Source of the DNA: Oceanipulchritudo coccoides
GTDB lineage: Bacteria > Verrucomicrobiota > Verrucomicrobiia > Opitutales > Oceanipulchritudinaceae
DNA length: 64,000 nucleotides
Direction of reading: 5' to 3'
Assembly (NCBI RefSeq): GCF_010500615.1
Contig: NZ_JAAGNX010000002.1
Span: forward strand, 1,097,478-1,161,477
This document shows, piece by piece, positions 45,701 to 60,700 of this stretch (its first letter is position 1; each line of letters begins with the position of its first letter). The position numbers and the translations under genes are program-made. The notes under the pieces were generated by a model. It did no database searches, was not told the origin of the DNA, and worked only from the letters and a program-made list of their open reading frames with translations.

Positions 45701-48700
45701 GACTTTGATTCCACCGGTGACGGCACGGCCAACGAAAGTAATGCCCAGCTCGATACAATCGCGATTTCAATTTCTGAAGGATCCCTTGCAACTCTTGATG
45801 TGAGCGGCGTGGCAACCCTCGTTGTCTCCGGTCAGCTTGCCATTGCGCGCGTGACCCTGAACAGCCAGACAACTGCTCAATACACCGCGGTGAAGATGGG
45901 TGACGTTGTCGTGAGTTCCTCAATTGCTTCCGCAAGTGACTTCGGCCTTGAGGGAACGCTCACTATCAACGGTCTCGATTACAACAGCACAGCCAGCGGG
46001 GATCGCCTCGACTGGAGCAACGCCTTTGATTTGGATGGAGACACAATTCCCGATCTCCTTAACCCCGGCGCTGATCTTCCAACCCCGGCCGAGCTCGCCA
46101 TCGATTTTGAATCCAGCCTGGAACTGCGCCTCAGCGGCAGCATCTCGGGTTCACCATTGCTCACTGCCGGAACCATTACCCTCGCCGGTACAGCGGAATT
46201 TGCACTGACCCGCCAGACCGTTGATGTTGATACCGATGACGATGGATCTGTTGATGCAACCAACGCCCAGTTGGATCTCATTGCCCTTTCGATTCTTGAT
46301 CTTTCCCCGGTTACCCTGACCGTTGGCAGCCTTACCACCTTGAGCGTCTCCGGTCAATTGGCCCTCGCCCGGGTAACCTTGGACGGGCAGACCGCAGCCG
46401 AGTACACCGCCCTGAAAATGGGCGATGTGACCGTTAACGCTTCTTCCGCCGCGGCAGATGATTTTGGTTTGAGCGGCACCCTGACGATCAATGGCCTCAA
46501 CTACAACAGCGCCTTGACTGGCAACCGCCTCGAGTGGACGAGTGCTTTTGATCTGGATAATGACGATTCGCCGGATCTCCTTGATCCGGGTGCGGACCTG
46601 CCAACTCCGGTTGACCTGACAATTGATTTTAACTCCAGCCTGCAGTTGCTCGTGAGCGGCAGCGTGACCGGTGATCCCTTAAACAACAATATTCTCCTGA
46701 CAGCCGGTCCGGTGACTGTTGCCGGGACAGCTGAGTTTGCCATGACGCGCCAGACTGCCGATGTCGACACAACAGGTGATGGCAACGCGGATGCAAATTT
46801 TGCCCAACTAGATTCCATCGCCCTGTCTGTCACAGATGCGGTCCTTGATGTCAGCGGAATCGCAACCCTTACCGTTTCAGGCGAACTGGCCCTTGCACGA
46901 GTGACTCTTAGTGGTCAACTCGATGCCAAGTATACCGCCTTCAAGATGGGCAATGTCACGGTTAGCAACTCAAATGCTTCCGCCAGCACCTTTGGCCTGG
47001 AAGGCACGCTGACCATTGCTGGTCTCGACTACAATGGCGGATTGGTTGCCGGCGAGCGCCTTGATTGGAACAGTGCCTTTGATTTTGATGGTGATGCCAA
47101 CCCGGATATTTTGGATCCCGGAGCAGACCTGCCGACTCCTGTTGATCTGGCTATCGATTTCGAATCCAGCCTTCAGCTTCGCGTAAGCGGTAGCGTGACC
47201 GGCGCTGGCGTCGATGAGATCTTTCTCACAGCTGGTCCGGTGACTCTTGGCGGTACTGCAGAATTTGCCCTGACCCGCCAGACCGTTAAAGTGGACACGA
47301 CGGGTGACGGCACGATGGACCAAACGAACGCACAGCTCGATTCGGTCGCCCTTTCTGTGACGGATGTTGAATTGGAAGTAACCGGCCTGGCCACGCTTAC
47401 GGTCTCCGGTGACCTTGCCTTGGCACGCGTCACTTTGGATGGTTCGACTACGGCGGACTACACGGCCTTCAAGATGGGTGATGTGACGGTGACAGCTTCC
47501 ACTGCTTCAGCCTCCGACTTCGGGCTCTCCGGTTCATTGAAGATCACCGGTCTGGATTACAACCAGGCAGAGAGCGGCAACCGCCTTAATTGGACGAAGG
47601 CATTCGACTTCGACGGCGATACGGTTAACGACATTCTGGATCCCGGGCAGGACCTGCCAACCCCACAGGATCTGGCAATTGATTTTGATTCAAACCTGCA
47701 GCTACGGGTAAGCGGTAGCCTGAATGCGGATCCCGATCCTGAACAGATATTCCTTGTTGCCGGTCCGGTCAGTCTCGACGGTCGTGCTGAATTCACCATG
47801 ACACGCCAGACGGTCTCGGTGGATACAAATGGTGACGGTACGGCGAATGAAACCGGCGCACAACTTGACTCCCTGGCCCTCGTCGTTTCCGACGTCGAGC
47901 TCATCGTCACGAATGTCGCCTCATTGCAAGTTTCCGGCGAGCTCGCCCTGGCAAAGTTGACGCTGGCCGACATGACAACCGTTTACACGGCCTTCAAGAT
48001 GGGCAATGTATCCGTCACGACAAATTTCACTTCCGGAGATTTTGGCCTCACTGGAAACCTTTCCATCGACAGCCTGAATTACAATGCCTCGACAGTGGCT
48101 GATCGCCTCGACTGGACAAAGGCCTTCGAGTTTACTGGCGATTCGAACCCGGACATCCTCAATCCTGGTGCAGACCTGCCAACACCGGTTGACCTTTCGA
48201 TCGATTTTGAATCTGGCCTTGAACTCCAGCTCAGCGGCAGCGTAACCGGTGCCGGAGTTGATGAGATCTTCCTCGCGGTTGGTCCGGTCACTCTTGGCGG
48301 AACAGCCGAGTTCACCCTGACTCGCCAGACCATTGACGTGGATGAGAGCGGAGACGGGACATCAATTCTCACTGACGCCCAGCTCGACTCAATCGCACTT
48401 TCCGTGAGTGATGTGACTCTGGACGTCGAGGGTGTCGCAAGCCTGACCGTCTCGGGCCAGTTTGCCTACGCCACGGTCAAGGCAACCAGTGCAGATCCTG
48501 CCCGCTACACCGCTCTTCTTATCAAGGACCTTTCCGTGGATGCCTCGGTAGCCGATGGTGCTCTTGATTTTGGAACAGTCGGCCCAATCATCATCAGCGA
48601 GCTGAAATACAACGGCGCTGCGGATACCTTCAGCCGCCTCGATTGGAATACGGCCTTTGATTTTGACGGTGACACCGCATACGACGACCTCCTGAATCCG

Positions 48701-51700
48701 GGTGCCGACCTGCCGACCCCGGCTGACCTGACCATCGACTTTGATTCCACTCTTGAATTCACCATTTCCGGCCAACTCACGGTTGACCTCGGAGGCTACG
48801 TTCTCGTTGCCGGCAGCTTCTCCCTGACCAGCACACAACCGGAGCAGGTCAACCTCCTCGGTGATGCAGTCCTTGAAGATGTTGACCTTCTGACCATTGA
48901 GCTCACTAGCGTGAACCTCTTTGTTGGAGTGGGTGGAGTTTTCGATACAACCACCGACCCTGACAATTGGACAATCGATACAAGCAACGCTACCGGTTTC
49001 TCGGTGAGCAATGCCAATGTGGCAATTGCCCGGGCCAGTATCACCGTTACCGATCCGGCCCCAACAACTCTTGATGACCGCACATGGACAGGTATTGTCG
49101 CCAACGCGGACAACATGAGCATCGTTGGACTGCCGGATGACTTTGAACTGCAGGTCGATAATCTCAGCATCGTCTCCAACACGGCGAACGGCGCTGATGT
49201 CCTTGATTGGAGTGTCCTTGTTAGCGAGGCACCGTTCGACGCCCTCAGCGCAGACCAGGACCTGCTCGTTTCGGGCGATGTCACCATCAATCTTGGCGGC
49301 TTTGTTCTTGTTGCTGGCTCATTTGAAATTGAGAAGTCCTACTTCCCATCGGAAGACCTCGGGCCGCCAAATGGCACTGCCAATGTCGAGCTCCTGACTA
49401 TCAACCTTGAGTCCGTGAATCTCTTCGTCGGGGTAGGCGGGGTCTTTGACACGACCACCGATCCGGATAATTATTCGATCGAGGCTGATGAAGCTGCTGG
49501 GGCAATCGGGTTCTCCGTCACGGATGCCAACCTGTACCTGGCACTTGCCAACGTCAGGGACCTCACTCCTGAGGACCCGCAGACCGATACACGCCGCTGG
49601 ACAGGTATCGCCGCCACCGCGGATAACATGAGTATCGTTGGTTTGCCGGATGAATTTGAACTACAAGTCGATAACCTGGAAGTTTTTGCCAACTTCGCCT
49701 CCGGGAATGACGGCCAAGCAACTCCGCTCGATGCCGATTTGATCAACTGGAACAGCCTCGTTGCTTCACCCAATCCCCTCAATGGATTGGACGACAGCAC
49801 GGTATTTTCTGTTTCCGGTGACCTGACACTCAACCTGGACGGATTTGTGCTCGTCGCAGGCAGCTTTGACATCGCGAAGACCACACCCGCCGGTATCGAT
49901 CTTGGCACTACAGATGGTCCGCTTGATATCGATCTCCTGACAATTAACCTGACGGATGTGAACCTGTTCGTCGGTGTTGGTGGAGTTTTCGATACGAGCA
50001 CAGACGGTGATTACAAGATCGTCGCGGAGAGCACGGTCACCGCTGGCACCTTCGTGGATATTGATGATTCCGACGCTGGCGCAACCGGCTTCTCAGTCAC
50101 CAACGCAAACCTTTATCTGGCAATTGCCAGTGTGACCGACTCGACCCCGGAGACCCCGCCAACCGATACCCGCAGCTGGACCGGTGTCGCAGCCAACGTT
50201 GATTCCATGAGCGTTGTCGGAATGCCCGATGACTTTGTCCTGCAGGTCGACAACCTCAACATTCTCGTCAACTCCTCCTCCGGAGACAGCGGCCCGACGA
50301 ATACCGTAAACGCCGAGAATATTGACTGGAGCGCGCTCATTGAGGATTCCAACCCGCTGAGCGAACTGGAAGCCGGAACAGATTTCTCCGTCTCCGGTGA
50401 CATCACCTTGAATTTGAAAAACTTTGTCCTTGTCGCCGGTAGCTTCAGCATCGCGAAAAAGACCGAGGACGGGGTTGTCTTTGGCGGAGACAACGGAACG
50501 CAGGATATTGATCTTCTGGTGATCACACTCACCAATGTGAACCTCTTCGTCGGTGTAGGGGGCGTCTTCGATACCAGCACCGAGGGTGAATACGCCATCA
50601 AGGCAGATGATTCAACCAACCCCGGTACGCTGGTTGATATTGCTGACGAAAATGCCGAGGCCACTGGCTTCTCCGTCACCAATGCCAATCTCTTCATCGG
50701 CATCGCCAGCGTGAGGAATCCTGACGCGACCCTCGAGACCGCACCTACGGATACACGCCGCTGGACCGGTGTCGCGGCCAGTGCCGACTCAATGAGTGTC
50801 GTGGGTCTGCCGGATAACTTTGTTCTTCAAGTCGATAACCTGAATGTCCTCGTCAATACCCAGTCCGGGGATGACGGAGAAACGGTTGCCGTTGATGCCG
50901 CCCCGATTAACTGGAGCCTCATCACGGAAGCACCGGATGCCCTTGATCCGCTGACTGACACCACGGACTTCGTTGTTACCGGTGAGCTCACCTTGAACCT
51001 TGGTGGATTTGTCCTCGTCGCAGGCGGATTCGGCATTGAGAAGAAGAGTGAGACAGTTGCCGATCTTGGCGGAACCAACGGCGGTGCGGATATCGACCTG
51101 CTGATATTCGAGCTGACCAGTGTGAACTTGTTTGTCGGCGTGGGCGGCGTATTTGATACGACCACTGATCCAGATAATTTCTCCATCAAGGCGGACAGTA
51201 CAGACACTCCCGGCACGCTTGTTGCAATCGACAACGAGTTCGCCAATGCAACCGGCTTCTCGGTGGTCGATGCGGACCTTTACCTGGCGATTGCCAGCGT
51301 GACCAATCCGACTCCGGGCACCACACCTGAAGACACACGTCGCTGGACAGGTGTCGCCGCTTCGGCTGACTCAATGAGCATTGTCGGTCTGCCAACCAAC
51401 TTTACCCTGCAAATCGACAACCTGAGCGTCCTGATCAATTCCGTATCCGGTGACAGCGGTCCGAGCTCCTCAGCCGGTGCTGAAAAGATTGATTGGAATG
51501 TGCTCACGGAAGCACCCACTGCCTTGCAGGTAGCTGAGATGACTCCCGCCACGGTCTTCTCGGTCAAGGGCGACCTGACCCTGAACCTTGGTGGCTATGT
51601 TCTTGTCGCTGGCGGCTTTGACATCGCCAAGACCACGCCGACTGGTGTCGACTTGGGCGAGACCAACGGAACCGCCAATGTCGATCTCCTGACAATCAGC

Positions 51701-54700
51701 CTGACCGGCGTGAACTTCTTTGTTGGTGTTGGTGGCGTCTTTGACACGACCACGGATCCGGATAATTATTCAATCAAGGCGGACTCAAAAGCGACACCCG
51801 GAACTTTGGTCGACATCGATAGCACTGACGCCAATGCCACTGGCTTCTCGGTGACGAATGCCAATCTTTACCTGGCCATTGCCAGCGTGACGGATACGAC
51901 ACCGGAAACCCCACAAACCGATACACGCCGCTGGATCGGGGTTGCCGCGACAGCAGATGCGATGAGTGTCGTTGGCCTCCCAACTGATTTTACCCTCCGG
52001 GTGGATAACCTGAGCGTCCTCGTCAACTCCGCTTCAGGAAATGACGGAGCTGCCGTTGATCCCGCCAATGCGGCGAAGATCGACTGGAGCGAGCTCTTCA
52101 GCGTATCCAATCCGTTGAGCGCGCTGACCGCTGCCACGGTCTTCTCCGTAAAGGGTGACCTCACCCTGAACCTCGGTGGATATGTTCTCGTTGCGGGAAG
52201 TTTCTCTCTCAAGAAGACAGAAGAAAATGTCCAGGATCTTGGAAACGCCAATGCGCCTGTGCCGTCAGTTGATTTACTGACAATCAGCCTCACCGACGTG
52301 AACCTCTTCGTCGGTACAGGTGGCGTCTTCGATACAACCACGGATGGCGACTATAATATCAAGGCCGACGACAAGACTGCCCCCGGTAACCTCGTTGACA
52401 TTTCTGACACCAATGCCGATGCCGTTGGTTTCTCGGTCACCAACGCAAACCTTCACCTGGCCATTGCCAGCGTGACCGATGCCACTCCTGAAACGCCGCC
52501 GACCGACGCACGCCGCTGGACAGGGGTTGCCGCGTCCGCTGAGTCCATGAGCGTGGTTGGCCTGCCATCAGACTTCACCCTGCAGGTCGATAACCTGAAT
52601 GTGCTGGTGAATTCATCATCACCGACTGCCCAAAACATCGACTGGAGCCTCCTCGTTGATGCCGACAGCCCATTGGCTGCATTGTCCACGACAACTTTAT
52701 CGACATCCCCGTACTTCCTTGTCGAAGGTGACCTTACCCTGAATCTGGGTGGCTATGTCCTCCTCGCCGGCAGTTTCAATATTGAAAAGAGCGGAGGCTC
52801 GCTTGATCCCACAGGAGCGAACACCCCGGTCGATATCCTGACCATTGATTTGTCCTCGGTTAATTTGTTTGTCGGTGCAGGTGCCACTTTTGACACGAGC
52901 ACCGAAGGGGCCTTTGATATTGATGTATCCGAAGCCACTGGTTTCTCGGTAAGCAACGCCAGTCTCTTTGTCTCGATCGTCAGCGTGACCGATTCCACAC
53001 CTGAAACCCCACCGACGGATACTCGCCGCTGGATTGGTGTGGCCGCCAGTGCGGATCAGATGACCATTGAAGGACTTCCTGATGACTTTGCTCTCGAAGT
53101 GGGTAACCTCGAAGTGTTCTACAATTCGGCTTCCGGCAACGACGGTAGCACGCCCCCTGGTGGTGTGGATGCTGTCAAGATTGACTGGGCAGACGTCTAC
53201 GCTCCTGCGGATGATCCTCTTGAAAACCTTGCCGCCTCGACCACCCTTTCCGTGGCCGGTGATATCACCATCGACTTGGGCGGCTACGTTCTCGTCGCTG
53301 GCAACTTCCTCATTGCCAAGACCGAAGCAACCGGAGTCGATGTAGGCTCACCTTCCGCTCCTGATCTGGTCGATCTTGACGTGCTCGAGATCCGCCTGAC
53401 AAGCGTTGACTTGTTTGTCGGGGTAGGGGGCGAATTCGACACCACAACGGATCCGAATAATTATTCGATCGTCGCCAAGCGGATTTCCAATCCTGCACAG
53501 ACTGTTGCCATCACTGATGCCGATGCCGATGCAATTGGCTTCTCCGTCAGTAATGCCAACCTCTTCATCGGAATTGCTTCCGTGACAGACCCGACTCCTG
53601 AAACACCGGCTGAAGATACACGCAGCTGGACTGGAATCGCAGCCACCGCTTCCAACCTTACTGCAGTCGGTCTTCCAACTGAAATTGCCGATCCAAATCT
53701 GACTAACCTGAAGGTTCTCTTTAACTCCGCTTCAGGATTTGATGACTCAGCTACGCCAGTCGCCGCGAAAACAATTGATTGGGACCTCGTCTTCCCAACC
53801 GCCACAGTCCCTGTTCTCGACCCGCATCCGCTCGAGGAATTGAGTGGCGATACAACACTTTCCGTCTCTGGTGATGTCCAGCTGAACCTGCTCAGCAACA
53901 CGATCACCATCACAGCATCTGTCGGCCTGAAACTTTCCACACAGGAAGTCTACTTGCGCAGCATTACCAGTCCGGGTGATGCACCTGCCGGACCGGTTGA
54001 AGTGAGCGCTCTTGAGATTGGTGTTTCCAATGCCAGCGTGGGCTTCAATTATGATATTGATCCGGCCGCAGGCAATGGCGTGGAAACATTCAGCATCTCC
54101 GGCGTTACTCTGGGATTAGCTTACTACACGCCAACCAGTTCCACTGATACGAGGACATGGATGGGCTTGAAGACGTTTGGCGGGGTTGCTGCTGGCTCTG
54201 TAGTATCCGGTGAGATCACAGTCCGTCTCAATACCGGATTCGGTACGGATGACGGAACCAATCCGAACAGCACAGTTGTCGACTTTAAGAAGAGTTTTGA
54301 AAGCGCCAATGGGTTGAATGATGGCGCAGTCCTCGTTGATACAAATGGCGCCGAACCGGTCCGTCTGGATTATGATGGCAAACTCGAATCGTTCGCTGTC
54401 GAAGGCAGCCTTGAAATCGGCGACTTCTTCTTCGTCAACGGCCGATTTGAATATACCGACCTGGGTCCACAATCCATCACTTTGGTAGGTGGAACGAGTG
54501 GCATCAATGTCAACGTCAGCTACTTGAGTGTGACCAACGCCTCCGCCTTTGTCGGGGTCGATGGTCCTTACCAGAACGGTGACGGTTCAATCAACCCGGA
54601 TGCCATTGGCTTCCAGTTGACCGGTATGGATTTCGTTGTCGTAAAGATGGCTGAAGTCGGGGGCCTTGGCCGCGAGTGGAATGCCGTCAAGGCTACTGCC

Positions 54701-57700
54701 ACTTCCGCGGGAATCGTCGGGATCGAGGGCTTTACCCTTACGGCCAATACAATTTCTGTTGAGATGAATACCGGTAAGGATTCGTCCAGCAACGACCTTG
54801 CCCCCAATGACATGGTCGACTTTAACGCCACCTATGGCGGCGCCCTTCAGGTCGATACCGGTCGTACGGATGAACTTGGCGCAGTCGTTAATGTCGCTAT
54901 CGACTATGACGAGCAGCTCCTTCAGGTATCCGCGAATGCGGTTCTCGATATCGCTGGATTTGTCCAGATCAACGGTGGTTTCTCCTTTACCAAGTTCTCC
55001 GCACCGGACGTCAAGCTGACTGGCCAGACCACTCTCGTGGACATGGACGGCACGACCATTGCCTTCGAGAATGTGAATGCCTTCATCGGCGCGGGTCCGT
55101 ACTTCGTGGATTCCGACAGCGATGGTTCTTACGATGAGATTGATCCGGATGCAGCGGGCCTCCTTTTGAAGGATATTGATATCGCGGTGGTCATGTTGAA
55201 GCCAACTGCCCTTGGCAGCGCTGAACGATACTATGCGGTAAGTGCCTCCACCGAATCGATTGAATTGCCGGGTCTCTTCTCCGGTGACTCAAGTGCTTTC
55301 AAGGGTCGTGGCTACAAGATCGAGATGAACGCGAGCAACGCCGCCGCGGGAACCAAGGTGGTTGATTTTGGTACCACTTATGCCGCTACAGCAGGCCAGT
55401 TACTGGTCGTAACCGGACCTAGCGGCGGAACAGAAGCCTTTAATTACGGCGCCAAGCTCGAGCGCGTCTCCATCGAAAACCTCAGCCTGAGCATCGACGA
55501 CTATGTTTATGTCTCCGGTGGGTTCTCCTTCGAGCGCCAACAGGGCCTGACAGTCACATTGAGCGATACTGCCAACAGCAAGCGGGTTGTTGATACATAC
55601 ACCCTCGGTGCGGGGAACCTCGATGTATTCGTCGGAAGCGGTCCATATTTTGAAGACACGGATTCGGATGGCGATATCGACGCAGACGATAACCGAAATG
55701 CTGATGCCATCGGTCTTGCCCTGGAGAACGTGAATTTCGGGCTGATCCTGCTCCGGCCAACAGCCGCTGCGCACAAGTCGGTCAAGTATATCGCAGTCAA
55801 GGCAACAGCCGACTTTGCCGGCCTGGTTGGTATCGATGTCTTCAAGCTCTCGGCCTCGAATATTGATATCGAGTACAACACTGTCCGGAACCCCTCCAAT
55901 CCGAATGACAACGTAGTCGTTGATTTCTCAGAATTGCCGCTCGGTCACTATCCTCTGAGCACGGGTAATGGCGTGTTGCCAATCAACTTCAACAGCAAGG
56001 TGCTTCGCGCCAGCGTTGGTGACGCCGAGCTGCAGATTGATGATTACGTCTTTATAAACGGTAGCCTCGCCTTTGAAAAGGGGACACTCCCATCGGTCAC
56101 ACTGAGTAACAGCACTCCGCTGACGAACGTCTCGGCGATCAATGTCGGGGCGACCAACGTCAACATGTTCTTCGGTGCCAACGGCCCGTACTGGACCGAT
56201 TTGGACGGGGATGGTCAGATCAGCTGGGCTTTTGATGCCGGCGGTGGGAATGACGCAAGCCGTACGATCACACAAATCGGAGAGGCAACATCGGGATCCA
56301 TCGACCTTGATATCAACGGTTCTGTAACAACTGTCACCATCGGTACGTCCAGCGCGATTCTCCCGGAAGATGCGATTGTCACGTTGACCAACGACCAGAT
56401 CATCACGGTGGGCACCACCAACGGCGTCCAGTATGGCGATTACATTACGGGCGACCTGAGCACAACGGACGAGGTCAATCCTGTTGAATCCGGTGAGCTG
56501 AATGCGGAGGCTGTCGGCTTCAACATTACGAATGCCGATCTGGCCTTTACCCTCCTCAAGCAGGACGGTGCGAGCACCAAGTATATTGGTCTTCAGGCTT
56601 CCTCCGAATTCTTCGGCTTTGTTGGTACGGATATTTTCAAGCTCCAAGCCACACGGGTCGAGGTCGAGTTGAACTTGGTAACAGGTGGTGGCACCAATGC
56701 GTCCTCCCCGGTCGTTAATTTTGCGGCCACCAAGCCAAGCGAGCTCCTCTCCCTCTTTGACACTGTCAGCGATAAAGTCATCACGGTTGGAGAGCTCCGC
56801 GCCCTCAATGGTGGCGGTACTTCCTACAGCTCGAGTATTGCGGAATTGTATGCCACCGCCGCCCTGGATACGGATGAGATCGAATTGGCCGAGCTGGTCC
56901 GGATCCTCGACACTGATTTGGACGGTTACCTTTCCGTCGATGAAGCAAAGGAATTCCTTTCCTCCGCCAATGACGCGCTTGCCGTCACGAAGGATCTTGA
57001 TCTCGACGGCAAGATTGATCCGGTTGGCTATGAAGTCAGGACGGGTGGGGAATCCACTTACCTGAATGAAGAACGCCGCCGCATCCGTGCCTCGGCTGAC
57101 AATGTCCTTCTGAATGTAGCGGATTTTGCCTACTTGAACGGAACGATTTCCCTGGATCTGGGAAGCCGTGAAACAGTCACTGTCAGCACTGGAATACCTC
57201 CGATCTTAGGCGATATCGGAGCGAGTAACATCGCTTCGATCAACGCCGCCATGGCGAGTATCGAGTCGACTCTCAATAATGTTCAGGGCAGCGTGGCCAC
57301 AACCCTTACGGGCGCCATCAACTCAGTAACAACCGCAATCACGGATTCGGTACTCAATACGAGCAGCAGCCTGATCAGCAGCGTTTTTGACGAGTTGAAC
57401 ACCGCTATTAATTCCGGCATCGACGCCGCCAAGGATAACATTGCAGCAAGCCTGACTACCAGTCTGACCGCGATCACGGATTCCATTTCCGTAGACAATC
57501 TACTCGAGACCACCATAACGAATATCATTCCAAGCGGCTTGGATTCGAACATCAGCGGTCTTCTGCAGACTATTCTCAGCCCGATCAAGACCCTTGTCGC
57601 CAAGGAACTTGAATCAGCCCTTGAGGAATCGTTGACAGGTGCGATTGACCGCATCGTCAATTCCGTCGGTGATGCCGTTTCCAATGCGGTTAACAACGGC

Positions 57701-60700
57701 TTGGATAAGGCCGAAGCGGAGATAAAGGCTGCCATCCGAAATGCGCTCCTGCCACAGATCGCCCGCGTCGAGGCCAAGCTGATCCAGTTGGCGACCAACG
57801 CAGCAAGCAGGCTGAATCCCGTATTCGACAAGCTGAGGGGCTTTGCGAGCCTCCGCCTCGGGGACAACCTTGCGACCATCGAGGGCGTACAGGTAGACGT
57901 CACAGCGATCGGTATCAGCAACGCGACGGCCTTCATCGGCTTGCCACCCGAAGGTGGAATCGATTTCTCAACCCCGATTGTGGATCAGGACGCCCTTGGT
58001 TTCTTCATCGACAATTTCAACATGGGCCTCGGCATCTTCAAGCCGGTCATCAGCAAGCAGCTTCCGACCTTCACGGCCGCCAAGATTTCCGCTGACGCAG
58101 CCGGCTTCAGCGATGGCGATCCAGATGCCGATACAATCGAGATTGTTGCCCGTGATATCGACGTGCAGTTCAACCTCGGCGGACCGCTGGTCAAGGGTCT
58201 CGGACCACTGCTGGCCAACGCCACCATCGATTTTGAGAACAGCACCTTCCCAAGCAACACGACCAGCAACATCGGCTTCCCGGTAGAGACCGGGACCACG
58301 CCTAATCCGGTCTATCTCGATTTCGGGGCAGGGGAGCGGATCATTGCCGAAGTTGGCAAAGCCACTCTGATCATTTCCGAGTACGTCCACATCACGGGCA
58401 ACATCGCCTTTGAAAAGGGACAGATTGAAACTGTTGACCTCACGGGCGGTGTCATCGCCGGCTTGGGCACACCACAAGAGCGGACTGATTTCCTCACCGG
58501 CATTGGCCTGCCAGCCGACTTGCTCGACGCTTTCCCGGCCCTGAGTGGCCAGACTGATGTTTCCTTCCTGACCATTGGCGGATCTGACATCAATGCCTTC
58601 TTCGGATTTGACGGTCCTTACTGGACGGATGATCTGGACGGCGATAACCAAATCAGCTGGGTCCTTCCGGACGGCGCGACTTTCGTCAATAATGTCACTA
58701 TCGATGGCTTTGCCTACACCGCTGGAACTGTCATCGATGATGTGACTCTCACGGACAATGCCGGCAACCTGGTGGACATCGCCCTGACCTCCGACTTGTC
58801 CACTCTCCTGGATACCGTCCTTGTCGATATCAACGGTACGCAGGTCAAATACGGTGACATTGATGGAGACGACTTGGTCGATGCTGACGAATCCGCCGAA
58901 GTAAACCCGGATGCCGTCGGCTTGGTCCTCGATGATTTTGATTTTGGATTGGCCATGATGACGCCAGTCCTCCCGACTGATTTCGCCAAGTATTTCGCCC
59001 TGAAGGCCGAAGCTGACCAAGTCACTTTTGTCGGAGTGGACGACGTGACAATTTCCGCCGAGAAGATTCTCGTCGAGGTCAACCAGTCAAGCCCGAGTGT
59101 CTACGGTGTGCCGCTATTCCCGGTTGTCGATTTTGCCAACACCGATGCATTTGAAAGTGAGCAACTGGCCCTCTTTGACGCGATTGATGACGATATCCTC
59201 ACCCTTGGTGACCTTTCCAAACTCAACACTGATAACAGTGCTGGAATTTCCAAACTGGATAATGTCCTCCAGTCGGATAACACACGCGTTACCCATGAGA
59301 TTCTTCTAAGCCTGCTCAACACGAACAACGCTGGCGACAGCCGTGGGGTCATTGACATTGATGAGGCAGCCGTCCTCTTCGGTGGAAATTCCTCCACTCA
59401 ATCAGTCGTTGATGCAGCAATCGCTCTTGTTGAGGGCTTTGACCTCGACTTTGATGGCAAGATTGATCCGCTCGGCTTTGAAGTGAACACGGGTGGCACG
59501 CCTGTATACCTGACCATGGACTCACCACTGATCCGTGCACAGGGCAGGGTGGATCTGGATGTTCTGGGCGCTGTTACCTTGAGCGGAAGCATTGCTTTTG
59601 AATTGGGCCCTGTTGAGAACATCACCCTCACGGATGGTAGCTCGAAGGATGTCACTGTCATGACCATCGGCGGCGCCGATATTTCCGCCTTTGTCGGTTT
59701 TGACGGACCTTACTGGACCGACCTCGATGGCGACGGCGAAGTTTCATGGGCACTCCCGGATGACGGAACCTTCGATTACGATTATGTGATCGATGGGGTG
59801 GCGTATGCCGCCGGCGACTCCACCAAGGGTGTAACCATCACGGCCATCACGGGTATGGATAACAGTGGTAGTGGCTCCATCGCGACAATTACCGAGAACG
59901 GTAACGCAGCCACGACCGTTTCCGTCGATGGAGTCCGTTACGGTGACCAGGGTTCAACACTGAACACATTTGTTGAGGCGGAAGAGACCGCTGAGCTCAA
60001 CGAGGAGGCCATTGGCCTGGCGATCACCGATCTCGATTTCGGCATCATGGTGATGGCTTCCATCGATATCCAGGACCTCGGGGTCTACATCGCCGGTAAG
60101 GTGAATATCCCTGAAGACGGCATTTCCTTCGTAGGCGTGGATGACCTCACTATCACCGGTTCCCTGAATATTGAAGTCAACGCCGGTGCGGCGACTGGTT
60201 CCGGATTTGCACAAGTCGATTTCATCAAGAGCTTCCAGTATGACCTGGCTGGCCTTGACACGGATAATGACAAGATCCTTGAGTTTGGTGACGACAACCT
60301 CCCGCAATATATCCGTGATGCTGACAGCAACGGGGACAGTATCGTCACCTATGACGAATTGCTTGCCGAGTATGATACCAACAACAACGGGCTCATTGAC
60401 ACGGATACAGAGGATACTCTTTCCGGCGACTTCGCCGCCCTTGATAATGCTGGCGATGCCGATGGTCTGGTCTATGCCGGTTACCGTGTGAATACCGGCC
60501 CGGGTGGCGAGCCTGTGCGCCTCGATTTCACGGACTTCCTGATCTCCATCCAGCTTGAAGGCGAAATTTCCTATGGCGACTTGTTTGCCCTGGATGGCGC
60601 TTTCCTTCTGGAAGTGGACACGCAGGGACTGAAGATCTTCGCCAGTGCCAGCCTGACGGTTGGGCCGAGTGGCGATTACTTTGAAATGACAGCCCTCGGG

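Noticed and set aside
40840-53870. Regularly spaced DNA repeats that could be mistaken for a CRISPR or other non-coding array
   Set aside because: Repeat units are 500-590 bp, in frame and protein-coding, with codon-level divergence. No short identical repeats with unique spacers occur.
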